Assembly: GCA_024291935.2 (NCBI GenBank)
Contig: CM044315.1
Span: 53,480,385 to 53,544,384, forward strand
Source of the DNA: Okapia johnstoni
Lineage: Eukaryota > Chordata > Mammalia > Artiodactyla > Giraffidae
Length of the DNA: 64,000 bases
Direction: 5' to 3'
Positions within the stretch are counted from its first letter, which is position 1. Each line of letters begins with the position of its first letter. Position numbers and translations under genes: made by a program. Under the pieces are notes generated by a model. The model saw only the letters and a program-made list of their open reading frames with translations, was not told the origin of the DNA and did not search any database. Positions 12,143 through 24,299 of the stretch are shown here, in pieces.

Positions 12143-12639
12143 GTCCCTAAGTCCACAGACTTAGTATTTGCCTTAGTACAAGAAAAAAACAAAATATTAG
12201 TGTATAATATTATCCAAGCCAAACAAATAATATGTCTACTCAGAAACAGTTGATTATTAGAAAACTTTGTAGGAATGTAGAAGGAAAAATAAGATTTGAG
12301 AAAATGAAACATGAAAACCGTGAACATATGGAAAAATGTTGGTGAATTATGGAAAATATACGGACAATAAAATCTGTAATGAAAATATACTGAAGACAGG
12401 ATTCTATCACTCAGAATTTTCAGATAATTATGAGAAAAATAAGTCAAAAAGGTAGAAAAGAAGTAAAAGCAATATGACTAAGAACTTCAATATTCCAAAT
12501 CTAAATGAAAATTGTGAAGAATTAGTTCTATTTTGCAAATGTTCAAGTTGAAGAATGAAAATGGAGAAATTAAATATACTGCCTTGTGTTATACGTATAC
12601 CATGGAATGTACGATAAATCAGAAGTGAATTAGAAATCT
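12143..12639. other. unique AT-rich DNA
   Basis: Nothing recognised. The minus open frame at 12121-12447 is low-complexity and starts in the last bases of the BovB. Confidence 0.6.
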
Positions 12640-12795
12640 CACTCTGCTACTTAGCCATTCTGTAGCCTTCTTCATATTAATAACTCTGAGCCCCATTTCC
12701 TTTTCTGTAAAATAATTTCTCTTTACAGAACTACTGTGACTTGATGATCACCAAAGTGAAAACAACTTAGCACATGAAAGATGCTCGGGAAAGTA
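12640..12795 (+). mobile_element. MIR SINE
   Basis: Sense-orientation MIR: a ctctgctacttagccattct block corresponding to the MIR core, then gagccccatttccttttctg and taaaataatttc, and finally aacttagcacatgaaagatg. An old mammal-wide tRNA-derived SINE mobilised by L2. Divergence is as expected for its age. Confidence 0.75.
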
Positions 12796-12992
12796 GATTA
12801 CTTTACCGTTGCTTATCTCTTTTAGGAAATACAGGGATGTATGTATGTGCAGATTCCCGCCACAAGCATATCAGGATATTTGACAATAATCCTTATCATT
12901 CTCTGCAATTTTCTTTGCATGAATCTGAGACGTTCCTTTGAAAAATCATTAATTCTTTTACTCATATCCATAAGGGGTTTTTATGAAACAAA

Positions 12993-13023
12993 AAGTTTTC
13001 ATAACTTCAAGTTATGAAAACTT
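12993..13023. repeat. 31-bp perfect palindrome
   Basis: Two 15-base arms, aagttttcataactt and its exact reverse complement, separated by a single c at 13008. The arms do not extend further. Confidence 0.95.
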
Positions 13024-13424
13024 CCACATAATTGAATACAAAAGAAAATGAGGGTTTTTATATTTATTATTAATCATTTGAGATGTTTTTTATCTGTTTG
13101 TTCTTTATCTGTCTGTTACCATTCAATTCCAATGTCTTTGTATATCCGTGTTATAACTTATTCATCTTTTCATACCATAATATAACTGATACTTTGCCTA
13201 ATACTTATTAAAATTTGAAGCAAATTTACTTAATAATGATATTTTATGCATGTTGCTTTAATTATATAAATTAATCATTTTTCTCATGCTATTAAATTCA
13301 TATTCTACTGTTTTAAGAAGGTAGAGAAAAAATGAAGCCAAATAGTTAACTTTTATAAAACCTTGTATGAGAAGCCAAAATTCATCTAATGATTATAATA
13401 GGTAATATTCTTTAGTTTCAGCGA

Positions 13425-13600
13425 CATACTCGGCTAGCTGTTTTTCAAGAGTTACCTGACTTAATCCTTACAACTCAGTACAGATAAGGAAGCTAAAACT
13501 TAGAAAATTAGAATAAAAGCCTAAAATCAGGCAACTATGTTCAGTATACATGGGATCCTGAATAATCTGTGTGTTGCTCTATAAAACTATCAGATTTCTG
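13425..13600 (-). mobile_element. degraded MIR SINE
   Basis: ttaatccttacaactcagta, gataaggaagctaaaacttag and gggatcctgaat follow the order of a reversed MIR (deposit of low-level, old similarity). Ends are approximate. Confidence 0.5.
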
Positions 13601-14251
13601 TCACTACCATTAGCTCCTATTCAGTAAGTCAAAACTAAACACAAAGAACCAATTTATGCGTCCAATAGCATAGAATAACTGATTCTTTCCATTTGTTTTC
13701 CAAAGATAATATGTATGTTATTACTAACTGTATATTGATTATGAAAATAGCATTTCATCAATTAATAATAAATTATTGGAATTAACATAATTTGCTGAAA
13801 AATCATGGCTCTAATATCAGTAATATAAAGTCAAAACAGAGTGGAAAGTTGTGAAAACCGAGTATTCAGGGATCTATACATTTTGCAAGCGTGTCCTATT
13901 TCTAAGTATGTTTATTCATAGGTTTAACAGTATCCTTAAGTTTCAAAATTAATAGAAATTTTCTTTGAAGTAATTAAATGCTGATTATATAAATTTTGAT
14001 TAGAGAAAAAAGCTGTTTCTGGTTTACAATATTTTTAAATTGTGCATAAACTGAATTTTAAAAATAGTTCAGCATCAAAAATGGCTAATGCTGGAAAATC
14101 ACTTCCTCCCATAGAGAGCAGTTAATTACCATGGCTACCATAATAAATAAAAAGTAAACATGTCTGAGAGATTTTTTCTTACTTTTTTATCCCTTTATTA
14201 TTTTTTTCTACTTTAGACCTATCAGTTTATCAAATGCATTCATTCTAGTGA

Positions 14252-14523
14252 CTGTTGTTGTTTGGTTGCTAAATTGCGTCTGACTCTGCGACCCTACGAA
14301 CTGCAGGATACCAGGCTTCCTGTCCTTCACCATCTCTCACAGTTTGGTCAAACTCATCTCCATTGAGTCAGTGAAGCCATCCAACCACCTCATTCCCTAT
14401 TGCCCCCTTCTCCTCCTGCCCATGATCTGTCCCAGCATCAGAGTCTTTTCCAATGGGTCAGCTCTTCACATCGGGTGGCCAAAGTATTGTAGCTTCAACT
14501 TCAGGATCAGTCCTTCCAATGAG
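14252..14523 (-). mobile_element. BovB LINE copy 4, 3' end with gttgttgtt tail
   Basis: About 272 bp of BovB 3' end. Its tail is gttgttgtttggttgctaa rather than the (agttc)n tail, so it belongs to a different tail variant from its neighbour. Similarity stops at the ccttccaatga block and copy 5 begins at once in the same orientation. No coding content. Confidence 0.9.
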
Positions 14524-15164
14524 TCAGTTCAGTTCAGTTCAGTTCAGTTCAGTTGCTCAGTCCTATTCGTTTCTTTGTGAACCCATGGACTGCAGCATGC
14601 CAGGCTTCCCTGTCTGTCACTACTCCCAGAGCTTGCTCAAATTCATGTCCATCAAGTCCGTGATGCCATCCAACCATCTCATCCTCTGTCATCCCCTTCT
14701 CCTCCTGCCTTCAATCTTTCTCAGCAACAGGGTCTTTTCCAGTGAGTCAGTTCTTTGCATCAGATGGCCAAAGTATTGGAGTTTCAGCTTCAGCATCAGT
14801 CCTTCTAATGAATATTCAGAGTTTATTTCCTTTAGGATGGAGTGGTTTGATCTTGCTGTCCAAGGGACTCTCAAGAGTCCTCTCCAGCACCACAGTTCGA
14901 AAGCATCAATTCTTCGGTACTCAGCCTCCTTTATGGTCCAACTCTCGAATCTGTACATGACTACTGAAAAAACCATAGCTTTGCCTGTATAGACCTCTGT
15001 TGGCAAAGTGATGTCTCTGCTTTTTATTATGCTGTCTAGCTTTGTCATAGCTTTTGTTCCAAGGAACAAGCATCTTTTAATTTTGTGGCTGCAGTAACTG
15101 TCTGCAGTGATTTTGGAGCCCAAGAAAATAACATCTGCCACTGGTTCCATTTTTCCCCATCTAT
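14524..15164 (-). mobile_element. BovB LINE copy 5, directly abutting copy 4
   Basis: Starts with six agttc units (14526-14555), then the conserved tail and 3' UTR, and ends near 15164 inside the C-terminal RT coding part (minus frame WTIKEAEYRRIDAFELWCWR is typical of the BovB C-terminus). Copy 4 does not resume on the far side, so this is a head-to-tail pair rather than a simple insertion into copy 4. Possible imperfect 7-bp duplication: aatgagt on the left, aatgact on the right. Confidence 0.9.
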
Positions 15165-16195
15165 TTTAATGACTGTACATCTACAATTAAAAGAATTATT
15201 CCCAAGTGTCACAAGACAAACATGTATATCTTTCTCATCATAGAAGCAAGGTTCTTGTGCATTGTATATAATTTTTATACACATGAATATTAAAAGTGAT
15301 GGTGGAAATTATATTTGTAAAACTCCTTTTTCTTCTCATATCAAACTAAAAGGTAATCTTTTAGAGTTTTATAGTTGCCTTACCTCATGTTTCTCCAACC
15401 AGGAAATGGACACATTCTAGAAGTATTCATTTTTAAACCTTTGCATTCTTATCAGTATGAACAATAGAAGTTCCACATTGTGGGTTTCTAAGCAAAACAT
15501 CAAAGTTTTCATTCTGCCATCATCTATAAGCTTGATAGAAAAAATGGTAAAGAAAAAGGTTTTTAAATTACATTTCAAGAATTTCTAATAACATAAGTAG
15601 GCTTTTACATAAAGGCATAAACCACTTAAAATTTTTTTCCATGGTCCTGATAATCACATTTTGTTGCCTAAAAACAAGAAAATAAATATGTTGTTTCTCA
15701 ATATAAACTTTGTGTTGGTGTTTATGTCAGGAGCTGCCCACTGAGATCAGTAATTTTTAAATTTCTTATAGAGGTTTCTGATTTTAGTGAGGAATTAAAG
15801 ACAATTCTAAAGTTGCTTACTTTTTACTAAGAACAATTAAATTTTTTAAGCAAATAGATTAAAAAAAAAGTAATAGCATTTATATTTTGGAAAGATAAAA
15901 AAAGTCTCCAAGAGAAAGAGTGATTATATTTTTTTTCAAGGAGACTGTATGGGATAAATTGAATGTTAATAAGTTTCTGTAGCCAGTTTTCCAGAAAATT
16001 TTTCATCAATAATATTCATTTCTATAGGTGTTACAAGAGAAAGTATAAGCTATGAGTCTGTTGTACGTACCACATGTTGAACTTTTAGATAAAACACTTT
16101 TATTGATGATTCTTTCTTCTTTTCCTCTGAACCAGTAACCTCAGTCCTCCCTGTAAAGAAGGAAAGATTTAGATAAAACACAGTGATATAATGCT
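15165..16195. other. unique AT-rich DNA
   Basis: No gene or repeat recognised. Confidence 0.6.
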
Positions 16196-16718
16196 ATTCA
16201 GTTCAGTTCAGTTCAGTTGCTGACTCATGTCTGACTCTTTGCGACCCCATGGAGTGCAGCACTCCAGTCCATCAAAAACTCTCAGAGTTTACCCAGCCAT
16301 CTCATCCTCTGTTGTCCCCTTCTCCTCCTGCCTTCAGTCTTTCCCAGAATCAGTGTCTTTTCAAATGAGTCAGCTCTTCCCATCAGGTGGCCAAAGTATT
16401 GGAGTTTCAGTTTCAGCATCAGTCCTTCCAGTGAACACCCAGAACTGATCTCCTTTGGGATGGACTGGTTGGATATCCTTCAGTCCAAGGGACTCTCAAG
16501 AATCTTGTCCAACACCACAGTTCAAAGCATCAATTCTTCAGCGTTCAGCTTTCTTTACAGTCCAACTCTCACAGCCATGCATGATTTATGGAAAAACAAT
16601 AGCCTTGACTAGATGAACCTTTGTTGCCAAAGTAATGTCTCTGCTTTTTAATACGCTGTCTAGGTTGGTCATAACTTTCCTTCTAAGAAGTAAGCATCTT
16701 TTAATTTCATGGCTGCAG

Positions 16719-18002
16719 TCACCATCTGCAGTGATTTTGAGACCAAAAAATAAAGTCCGTTACTGTTTTCACTGTTTCCTGATCTATTTGCCATGAAGTG
16801 AAGGGACCAGATTTCATGATCTTAGTTTTCTGAATGTTGAGCTTTAAGCCAACTTTTTCACTCTCCTCTTTCACTTTCATCAAGAGGCTCTTTAGTTCTT
16901 CACTTTCGGCCATAAGGGTGGTATCATCTGCATATCTGAGGTTATTGATATTTCTCCTGGCAATCTTGATTCCAGTGTGTGCTTCATCCACCCCAGCGTT
17001 TCTCATGATGTACTGTGCATATAAGTTAAATAAGCATAGTGACAGTATACAGCCTTAACGTACTCCTTTTCCTATTTGGAACCAGTCTGTTGTTCCATGT
17101 CCAGTTCTAACTGTTGCTTCCTGACCTGCATACAGATTTCTCAAGAGGCAGGTAAGGTGGTATGGTATTCCCGTCTCTTTCAGAATTTTCCACAGTTTAT
17201 CCATACAGTCAAAGGCTTTGGCATAGTCAATAAAGCAGATGTTTTTCTGCAACTCTCTTGCTTTTTCGATGATCCAGTGTATGTTGGCAATTTGATCTCT
17301 GGTTCCTCTGCCTTTTCTAAATCCAGCTTGAACATCTGGAAGTTATTGTTCATGTATTGCTGAAGCCTGGCTTGGAGTATTTTGAGCATTTTACTAGCGT
17401 ATGAGATGAGTGCAATTTTGCGGTAGTTTGAGCATTCTTTGTCGTGACCTTTCTTTGGGATTGGAATGAAAACTGACCTTTTCCAGTCCTTTGGCCACTG
17501 CTGAGTTTTCCAGCGGTGCAGAATATTGAGTGCAGTGCTTTCACAGCATCATCTTTTAGTATTTGAAGTAGGTCAACTGAAATTCCATCACCTCCACTAG
17601 CTTTGTTCGTAGTGATGCTTCCTAAGGCCCACTTGACTTCACACTCCAGGATGTCTGGCTCTAGGTGAGTGATCACACCATTGTGATTATATGGGTCATG
17701 AAGATCTTTTTTGTACAGTTCTTCTGTGTATTCTTGCCACCTCTTCTTAATATCTTCTGCTTCTGTTAGGTCCTTGCCATTTCTGTCCTTTATTGAGCCC
17801 ATCTTTGCATGAAATAGTCCCTTGGTATCTCTAATTTCTTGAAGATATCTCTAGTCTTTTCCATTGTATTGTTTTCCTCTATTTCTTTGCACTGATTGCT
17901 GAGGAAGGCTTTCTTATCTCTCCTTGCTATTCTTTGGAACTCTGCATTCAAATGGGTATATCTTTCCTTTTCTGTTTTGCTTTTCACTTCCCTTCTTTTC
18001 AC
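16719..18002 (-). pseudogene. BovB reverse transcriptase and linker, broken
   Basis: Minus frames in order from 18002 leftward: the linker with ERYTHLNAEFQRIARRDKKA (18002-17790), GSIKDRNGKDLTEAEDIKKRW and the N-terminal RT side (17802-17350), then FIDYAKAFDCMDKLW, GTTDWFQIGKGVR (17252-17055), and the YADD box with intact codons at 16923-16934 (frame 17006-16719). At least four frame changes separate these pieces. The domain order matches RTE RT. The catalytic box survives but the polypeptide does not. Confidence 0.9.
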
Positions 18003-18373
18003 AGCTATTTTAAGGCCTGCTCAGACAACCATTTTGCTTTTTGCACTTCTTTTTCTTGGGGATGGTCTTGTTCCCTGTCTCCGGTACAATGTCACGAACC
18101 CCCATCCATAGTCATCAGGCACTCTATCAGATCTAGTCCCTTAAATCTATTTCTCACTTCCACTGTATAATCATAAGGAATTTGATTTAGGTCATAGCTG
18201 AATGATCTAGTGCTTTTCCCTACTTTCTTCAAGTCTAATTTGGCAATGAGGAGTTCACGATCTGAGCCACAGTCATCTCCCAGTCTTGTTTTTGCTGACT
18301 GTATAGAGCTTCTCCATCTTTGGCTGCAAAGAATATAATCAATCTAATTTCACTGTTGAACATCTTGTGGTGT

Positions 18374-18789
18374 TCATGTGTAGAGTCTTCTCTTGTGTTG
18401 TTGGAAGAGGGTGTTTGCTATGACCAGTGCATTTTCTTGGCAAAACACTATTAGCCTTTGCCCTGCTTCATTCTGCACTCCAAGGCCAAATATGCCTGTT
18501 ACTCCAGGTATTTCTTGACTTCCTACTTTTGCATTCCAGTCCCCTAAAATGAAAAGGGCATCTTTTGGGGGTGTTAGTTCTAAAACGTCTTGTAGGCATA
18601 GACTTGGATTATTGTGATATTGAATGGTTTGCTTTGGAAACGAACAGAGATCATTCTGTCGTTTTTGAGATTGCATCCAAGTACTGCATTTTGGACTCTC
18701 TTGTTGACTATGATGGCTACTCCATTTCTTCTAAGGGATTCCTGCCTACAGTAGTAGATATAATGGTCGTCTGAGTTAAATTCACCCAT
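18374..18789 (-). pseudogene. BovB APE-like endonuclease remnant
   Basis: Two overlapping minus frames (18789-18580 and 18676-18374). The first has RRNGVAIIVNKRVQNAVLGC and QSKPFNITIIQVYAY. The second has FILGDWNAKVGSQEIPG, where GDWN (GDWNAKVG codons at 18521-18544) is the conserved Asp-Asn box of APE-type endonucleases that nick target DNA for retrotransposition. A frameshift separates them and the N-terminal catalytic blocks are missing. This is the only endonuclease remnant in the window. Confidence 0.88.
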
Positions 18790-18876
18790 TCCAGTCCATT
18801 TTATTTGCTGATTCCTAGAATGTCAACATTCACTCTTGCCATCTCCTGTTTGACCACTTCCAATTTGCCTTGACAG

Positions 18877-19401
18877 AATACTATAGATCGTGAATGATTT
18901 TCTTTATCTTCTTGGATATTTGTTTTAATATTTAAAACAATTTTAAATATATAATATCATTACTACTTTTCTATAAGCTTGTTATTCAAGATTGTTGTTG
19001 TGATATTAAGAAATTTTTTTACTGTTTATTAAATTATTTTCTACTGTGTTAACTCTGTGCTTATGGGAAAATGAGATTAAAGTAATAGAATGCCACCTGT
19101 TTTCTAGGTATAATAATCATGTCTAATAAGGTCAGTTGCTTTTCTCGGAAGTTATTGGTTCACTGCAACCAGGAAAAGAATCCTTTACTTTTAAAATCTG
19201 TTCAATAGAGTTATGTTTTGAGTTGGTGGGGACAGAGGGAGCCTAAATAAAAAGCTAGAAATGGCTGCTTAAATGTTGCATGCATGAGATTGACATAAAT
19301 GCTTAAGATAGCAGGCTAGAAGGTGATTTAGGAAAGAACGACTAGCTAAGAATTAAGAGGCTGAATTCATGGTTTCAGTTTTACTAGTACCTTTGGGGTT
19401 T
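18877..19401. other. unique AT-rich DNA
   Basis: Nothing recognised. Confidence 0.6.
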
Positions 19402-19587
19402 TAGAGGTTTCCCTGGTGGCTCAGACGGTAAAGAATCTGTCTCCAGTGCAGGAGACTCGGGTTCGATCCCTGGGTTGGAAAGATCCCCTACTGAAGGAAA
19501 TGGCTACCTAGTTAAGTATTCTTGCCTGGAGAATACCATGGATAGAGGAGCATGTAAGGCTACATTCCACAAGCTGGGCAAAGAGTT
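19402..19587 (+). mobile_element. Bov-tA SINE, left part (interrupted by BovB copy 7)
   Basis: tRNA-like head (aggtttccctggtggctcag), internal promoter (gggttcgatccctgggttgg) and body up to aagctgggcaaagagtt. The remainder of the 3' tail reappears at 20907. The last 11 bases (19577-19587, ggcaaagagtt) are one copy of the BovB target duplication. Confidence 0.93.
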
Positions 19588-20866
19588 CAGTTCAGTTCAG
19601 TCGGTCAGTCATGTCTAGCACTTTAAAACCCATGGACTGTTGCATGCCAGGCCTCCCTCCATCACCAACTACTGGAGTTTTCTCAAACTCATGCCCTTTG
19701 AGTCAGTGATGCCATCCATCTCATCCTCTATTATCCCCTTCTCCTCCTGACTTCAATCTTTCCCAGCTCAGGGTCTTTTCAAATGAGTCAGTTCTTCCCA
19801 TCAGGTGGCCAAATTATTGGAGTTTCAGCTTCAACACCAGTCCTTACAGTAAATGCTCAGGACTGATCTCCTTTAGGATGGACTGGTTGTATCTCCCTTC
19901 AGTCCAAGGGACTCTCAAGAGTTTCTCCAACACCACAGTTCAAAAGCATCAATTCTTTGGCACTCAGCTTTCTTCACCATCCAACTCTCCCATCCATACA
20001 TGACTACTGGAAAAACCATAGCCTTGACTAGATGGACCTTTGTTGGCAAAGTAATGTCTGCTCTTTAATATGCTGTCTAGGTTGGGCATCACTTTTCTTC
20101 CTAGGAGTAAGTGTCTTTTAATTTCATGGCTGCAGTCACCAACCACAGAGATTTTGGAGACCAAAAAAATAAAGTCTGTTACTGTTTCCACTGTTTCTTC
20201 ATCTATTTGCCATAAAGTGATGGAACCAGGTACCATGATCTTAGTTTTCTGAATGTTGAGCTTTAAGCCCACTTTTTCACTCTCCTCTTTCACTTTCATC
20301 AGGAGGCTCTTTAGTTCTTCTTCACTTTCTGCCAGAAGGGTGGTGTCATCTGCACATCTGAGGTGATTGATATTTCCCCCAGCAATCTTGATTCCAGCTT
20401 GTGATTCATCCAGCCCAGCGTTTCTCATGATGTACTCTGCATATAAGTTAAATAAGCAGGGTGACAATATACAGCCTTGATGCACTCCTTTTCCTATTTG
20501 GAACCAGTCTGTTGTTCCATGTCCAGTTCTAACTGTTGCTTCCTGACCTGCAATACAGTTTTCTCAGGAGGCAGGTCAGGTGGTCTGGTATTCCCATCTC
20601 TTTAAGAATTTTCCACAGTTTGTGGTGATCCACACAGTCAAAGGCTTGGCATAGTCAATAAAGCAGAAGTAGATGTTTATCTGGAACACTCTTGCTTTTT
20701 CAATAATCCTGCGGATGTTGGCAATTTGATCTCTGGTTCCTTTGCCTTTTCTAAAACCAGCTTGAGTATCTGGAATTTCATGGTTCATATACTGTTGAAG
20801 CCTGGCTTGGAGAATTTTGAGCGTGTGAGATGAGTGCAATTGTGCGGTAGTTTGAGCATTCTTGGC
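19588..20866 (-). mobile_element. BovB LINE copy 7, inserted in a Bov-tA SINE
   Basis: 1.28-kb BovB from cagttcagttcagtcggtcag to the block encoding the N-terminal RT (frame 20911-20576 has QTTAQLHSSHTLKILQARLQ). Between its 5' end and the right copy of the duplication lie about 40 bases of non-BovB filler (20867-20906). RT frame 20485-19964 includes MHQGCILSPCLFNLYAEYIM. The catalytic box reads CADD instead of YADD (codons at 20345-20356). Inactive. Confidence 0.93.
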
Positions 20867-20906
20867 ATTATCGTCGGTCTTCTTGCATGTGCATCCCCCA
20901 TCCAGA

Positions 20907-20945
20907 GGCAAAGAGTTGGGTGTGACTAAACAACTAACATTTTGA
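20907..20945 (+). mobile_element. Bov-tA SINE, right remnant
   Basis: ggcaaagagtt (second target-duplication copy, 20907-20917) followed by gggtgtgactaaacaactaa, the 3' end of the SINE started at 19402. Together the two parts restore the SINE order around the BovB insertion. Confidence 0.88.
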
Positions 20946-21826
20946 GACTTTGGAAATCTCTCTGAATTCCGAAGAAGTTTGTAATATTCTAAAGTGTATT
21001 TTAGCTCTAATTTGTCATAAATATGCTTACCTTGCCAAATAACCCTGCATATACTCTTGAATCACATAAAATGTTTTGTCTAAATTATCACTTGTTTCTT
21101 CTTATAAACATGCCTCATCATTGAAATGGTATGAAGTATTCCTTTTGCTAAAACTTTATATTAGAAATGAATCATATTGAGTTGTTTTGATGCATTCCCC
21201 GATTCTAGTCTTATGTTTTAAAGTATAAATACTGTATTATTTATCTAGTCCCAGAATGATTAATCCTATTGCTTATATGTTGTATTTGTCAGTGTAATGG
21301 TATACTTCTCTAAGTACTAAAATGATTATGACACAAAATGTTTAAAAATAGCAACCAAAAGGAAGAACTCACTGAGAATGCCTCTAATGATTTTAGGAGA
21401 TAATATTAACAGTTCAAGGTATTGAAATATTCACTTAAACAATGAACACAATGATTATTGTAAAATTGACAGAAAAATCTTTCTGAATCTCTTTGTCACA
21501 AGTATATGATTTTATGGTTGTATGAGTGCATGAACAGGAAATACAAGGTCACTTTAAAAAATATTCAGTTGTTTTCATCATTCCTTAAGATGTCTTAAAA
21601 ATCATTTGGCTGTAAATTTTATAGTCCCCCTCTAAATCTTGGTCTTTACTGAAAATTGTTCTTTTTTCTATAAATCCCTGCCTGCACATTAAAAAAATAT
21701 TAGCCTTTATTAGACGTATTTAGCTGACTGAACCATATATGTCAGAAAAGAGTTGAAATAGAAATAGGGCTCAGACCAATGTAGTCTAGATTTAAATAAA
21801 AATGGCACACATAAAACAAAATGTAC

Positions 21827-21830
<4 letters not shown>
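20946..21830. other. unique AT-rich DNA
   Basis: Nothing recognised. Confidence 0.6.
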
Positions 21831-21874
<44 letters not shown>

Positions 21875-21884
21875 TATATATATA
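21831..21884. repeat. (TA)n microsatellite
   Basis: TA run interrupted once by cacac near 21867-21870. Confidence 0.95.
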
Positions 21885-23912
21885 AACATGTGTGTGATTG
21901 AGGATTCTATTAATACAATGATGTGCTTAAATAAGTAAAGCAAAATAGCTTTAGAGAATAAAGACTAATTTTAGAGATGCTCAGAATAAGAAAACAATTT
22001 TTAAGTCCAAAGCACAATGGATATGACATCTTTTTGCCTAAAAACTGCTAAATTAAGTTGGTCTTTGAAATGAGACTAGAAACACAGCCAAAGGAAACAT
22101 GAAACTTTGGCTTTAAGTAGGTAAAAGTGTTTAACATATTTTAAAATTTAATGTAAAAAGTTTCTGAAAAATTACATTTATGCATCTATCATAATTTTCC
22201 CAGACTATTTTTTTCATATTGCTCAATGCAATTTTTTCCTTGTTCTTTAGCATTTGAATATGCTGAAATGTATGTAAGACTTATGAAGTTTCTGGAATAG
22301 ATTATTCTATTTATAAGTATGGTTTCACAAATCTTTAGTGTTGTAATTTCATATAATAAAATTTATAACATTGTTAATATAAGTTAGTTTTCTTCGTATG
22401 TTATAGCTGCAAAGCAGTTTTGTAATCAGTTGATTTACTGTAACTTACTTTTAAGATTATTAAAAGTACTTTTACTTTTAAGTGTGATTACTTACTTTTA
22501 AGTGTGATCATTTCCCACTTAATGATATTTCATTCAAAGCATTGTATATAGACTTAAGAAAAAGGCAAATTTTCTTATCTGAATAAATGGTTTCTTAAAG
22601 AAGCTCTATAAGTCAACTTTGAACCTTTTAGAATTTGAATATTCTTGGACTGTTACAAAGCAGCTGACTATCTCTTTCTAATACTATGATAGGAAACAGG
22701 AAAGTTTCATATATCTAAATCTGTATTTATCTATGTTTTAATGACACTTCTGATTTTGATAGAGAGGGAACACTGAAAATATTGAATCCTAATGATACTT
22801 CATTCACAATTGTGTCTAAGGATTTATCCAGAGTTTAGAATCCCAAAGTAGTAAATTTATCTCTAAATTACCATTGTTCTGAACCATTCAATTTTTCTTT
22901 GTTGAAAAGGTTGATGAGTTTCTTATTCTAAATGTGTTACTGTCTTCCTTAGTCACATTTTTATTTTAGTTTTCCATTCAAGGCAATGGGAATAAATTTA
23001 TAACCTGTCATTTTAGAGGCTAAATCCAATCATCCTAGAAATCAAAACCTTATTATTCAAGTCAATTATTTTTCTTCTCCTAGGCTCCCCATTCCATAAT
23101 CAGGATTGAGATCAGATATCTTAAATTTGGTATACATAACTTAAACTAACATAGTGAGCAATATCTACTGAACTTTTCCAATATAATGAGGCATGCCTGT
23201 GAATAAAGAACTTTGGAGAAGTGGACAGTGAAATTTCCACATTGCATGTTCCTGGCTCACTGCTTCCTCAAATTGAATTTGAGTGTTCCAAGGCATCTAC
23301 AAAATAGAACAGCAGGAAAAGTTAACTGTTAAATTTCAAATCTGCCACTGAGATCAAACTTTCATTCCTTTTGTCTGATAACTTTGATATCGCTTACAAA
23401 TGATGAATATTTTCACTCGATGCTGTTGCTGCCATTCTTAAATGTTCTTTAACATTGTTGTTATTGTTTCTTTAGAGTTAAAGTCAATGTGTCAGCTAGT
23501 ACGTATCCGAACAGTTGTTTACTTTTCTTCAAATGAATGCATTAACTTTAGATAAGTTATAATCTAATATTTTTTTCCTGCTCAAAAGAATAAATTTAGA
23601 TTCTAATTTATGAGGGTAAATTCATATTCATCTTGGTGTAACTAGGTTTTCACTGTCATTTGATATCTCTTATAAAGAGATATTTTTTGTTTTACATTAA
23701 ACATTTCCAAAATCTTCTGCTCTCAGTAAACTGGACCCTGCCCTGTTTTCTCATTTATGAAAGTAACTCTTTCTACTAAGATTAAGATCATTTCTCCTTT
23801 CTTGGCTATGCAACATCCACCTCCATCCTTCCTCCTTCTTTTTTCTATCTATTCCCTTTATTCATAGCCTAAAACTCTTCTGCTATCATTATCTATGCAA
23901 TTATATTTATAT
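21885..23912. other. unique AT-rich DNA
   Basis: About 2 kb without gene or classifiable repeat. A small tandem repeat (period 20, acttttaagtgtgat) lies at 22472-22510. Confidence 0.6.
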
Positions 23913-23919
23913 ATGCTTT

Positions 23920-24292
23920 TGAACTGTGTTGTTGGAGAAGACTCTTGAGAGTCCCTTGGACTGCAAGGAGATCCAACCAGTCCATCCTAAAGGAGATCAG
24001 TCCTGGGTGTTCATTGAATGGACTGATGTTGAAGCTGAAACTCCAATACTTTGGCCACCTTATGCGAAGAGCTGACTCATTAGAAAAGACCCTGATGATG
24101 GGAAAGATTGAGGGCAGGAGGAGAAAGGACGACAGAGGATGAGATGGCTGGATGGCATCACTGACTCGATGGACATGGGTTTGGGTGGACTCTGGGAGTT
24201 AGTGATGGACAGGGAGGCCTGGTGTGCTGCGGTTCATGGGGTCACAAAGAGTCGGATATGACTGAGCAACTGAACTGAACTGAACTGAACTG
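23920..24292 (+). mobile_element. BovB LINE copy 8, 3' end
   Basis: Sense-orientation BovB 3' end of about 370 bp, starting at the gaactgtgttgttggagaag block and ending in four tgaac units. Candidate 7-bp target duplication atgcttt at 23913-23919 and 24293-24299. The open frame 23945-24142 is only the C-terminal RT tail (QSILKEISPGCSLNGLMLKL). Confidence 0.92.
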
Positions 24293-24299
24293 ATGCTTT

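Larger units (their letters stand above)
12796..14251. other. unique AT-rich DNA
   Basis: No gene. It contains the short perfect palindrome at 12993-13023 and a degraded MIR at 13425-13600. Confidence 0.55.
16199..18876 (-). mobile_element. BovB LINE copy 6, longest in the window
   Basis: About 2.68 kb of a family whose full length is near 3.2 kb. From left to right (3' to 5') it has the (agttc)n tail, 3' UTR, reverse transcriptase and a large part of the APE-like endonuclease, ending near 18876. It is therefore only modestly 5' truncated. Many frameshifts and stops split the coding region into at least six pieces, so it is inactive. Confidence 0.94.

Noticed and set aside
15388..15420. Possible 33-bp minus-strand exon before gtaagg
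   Set aside because: The acceptor tract is poor and the segment too short for its open frame to mean anything.
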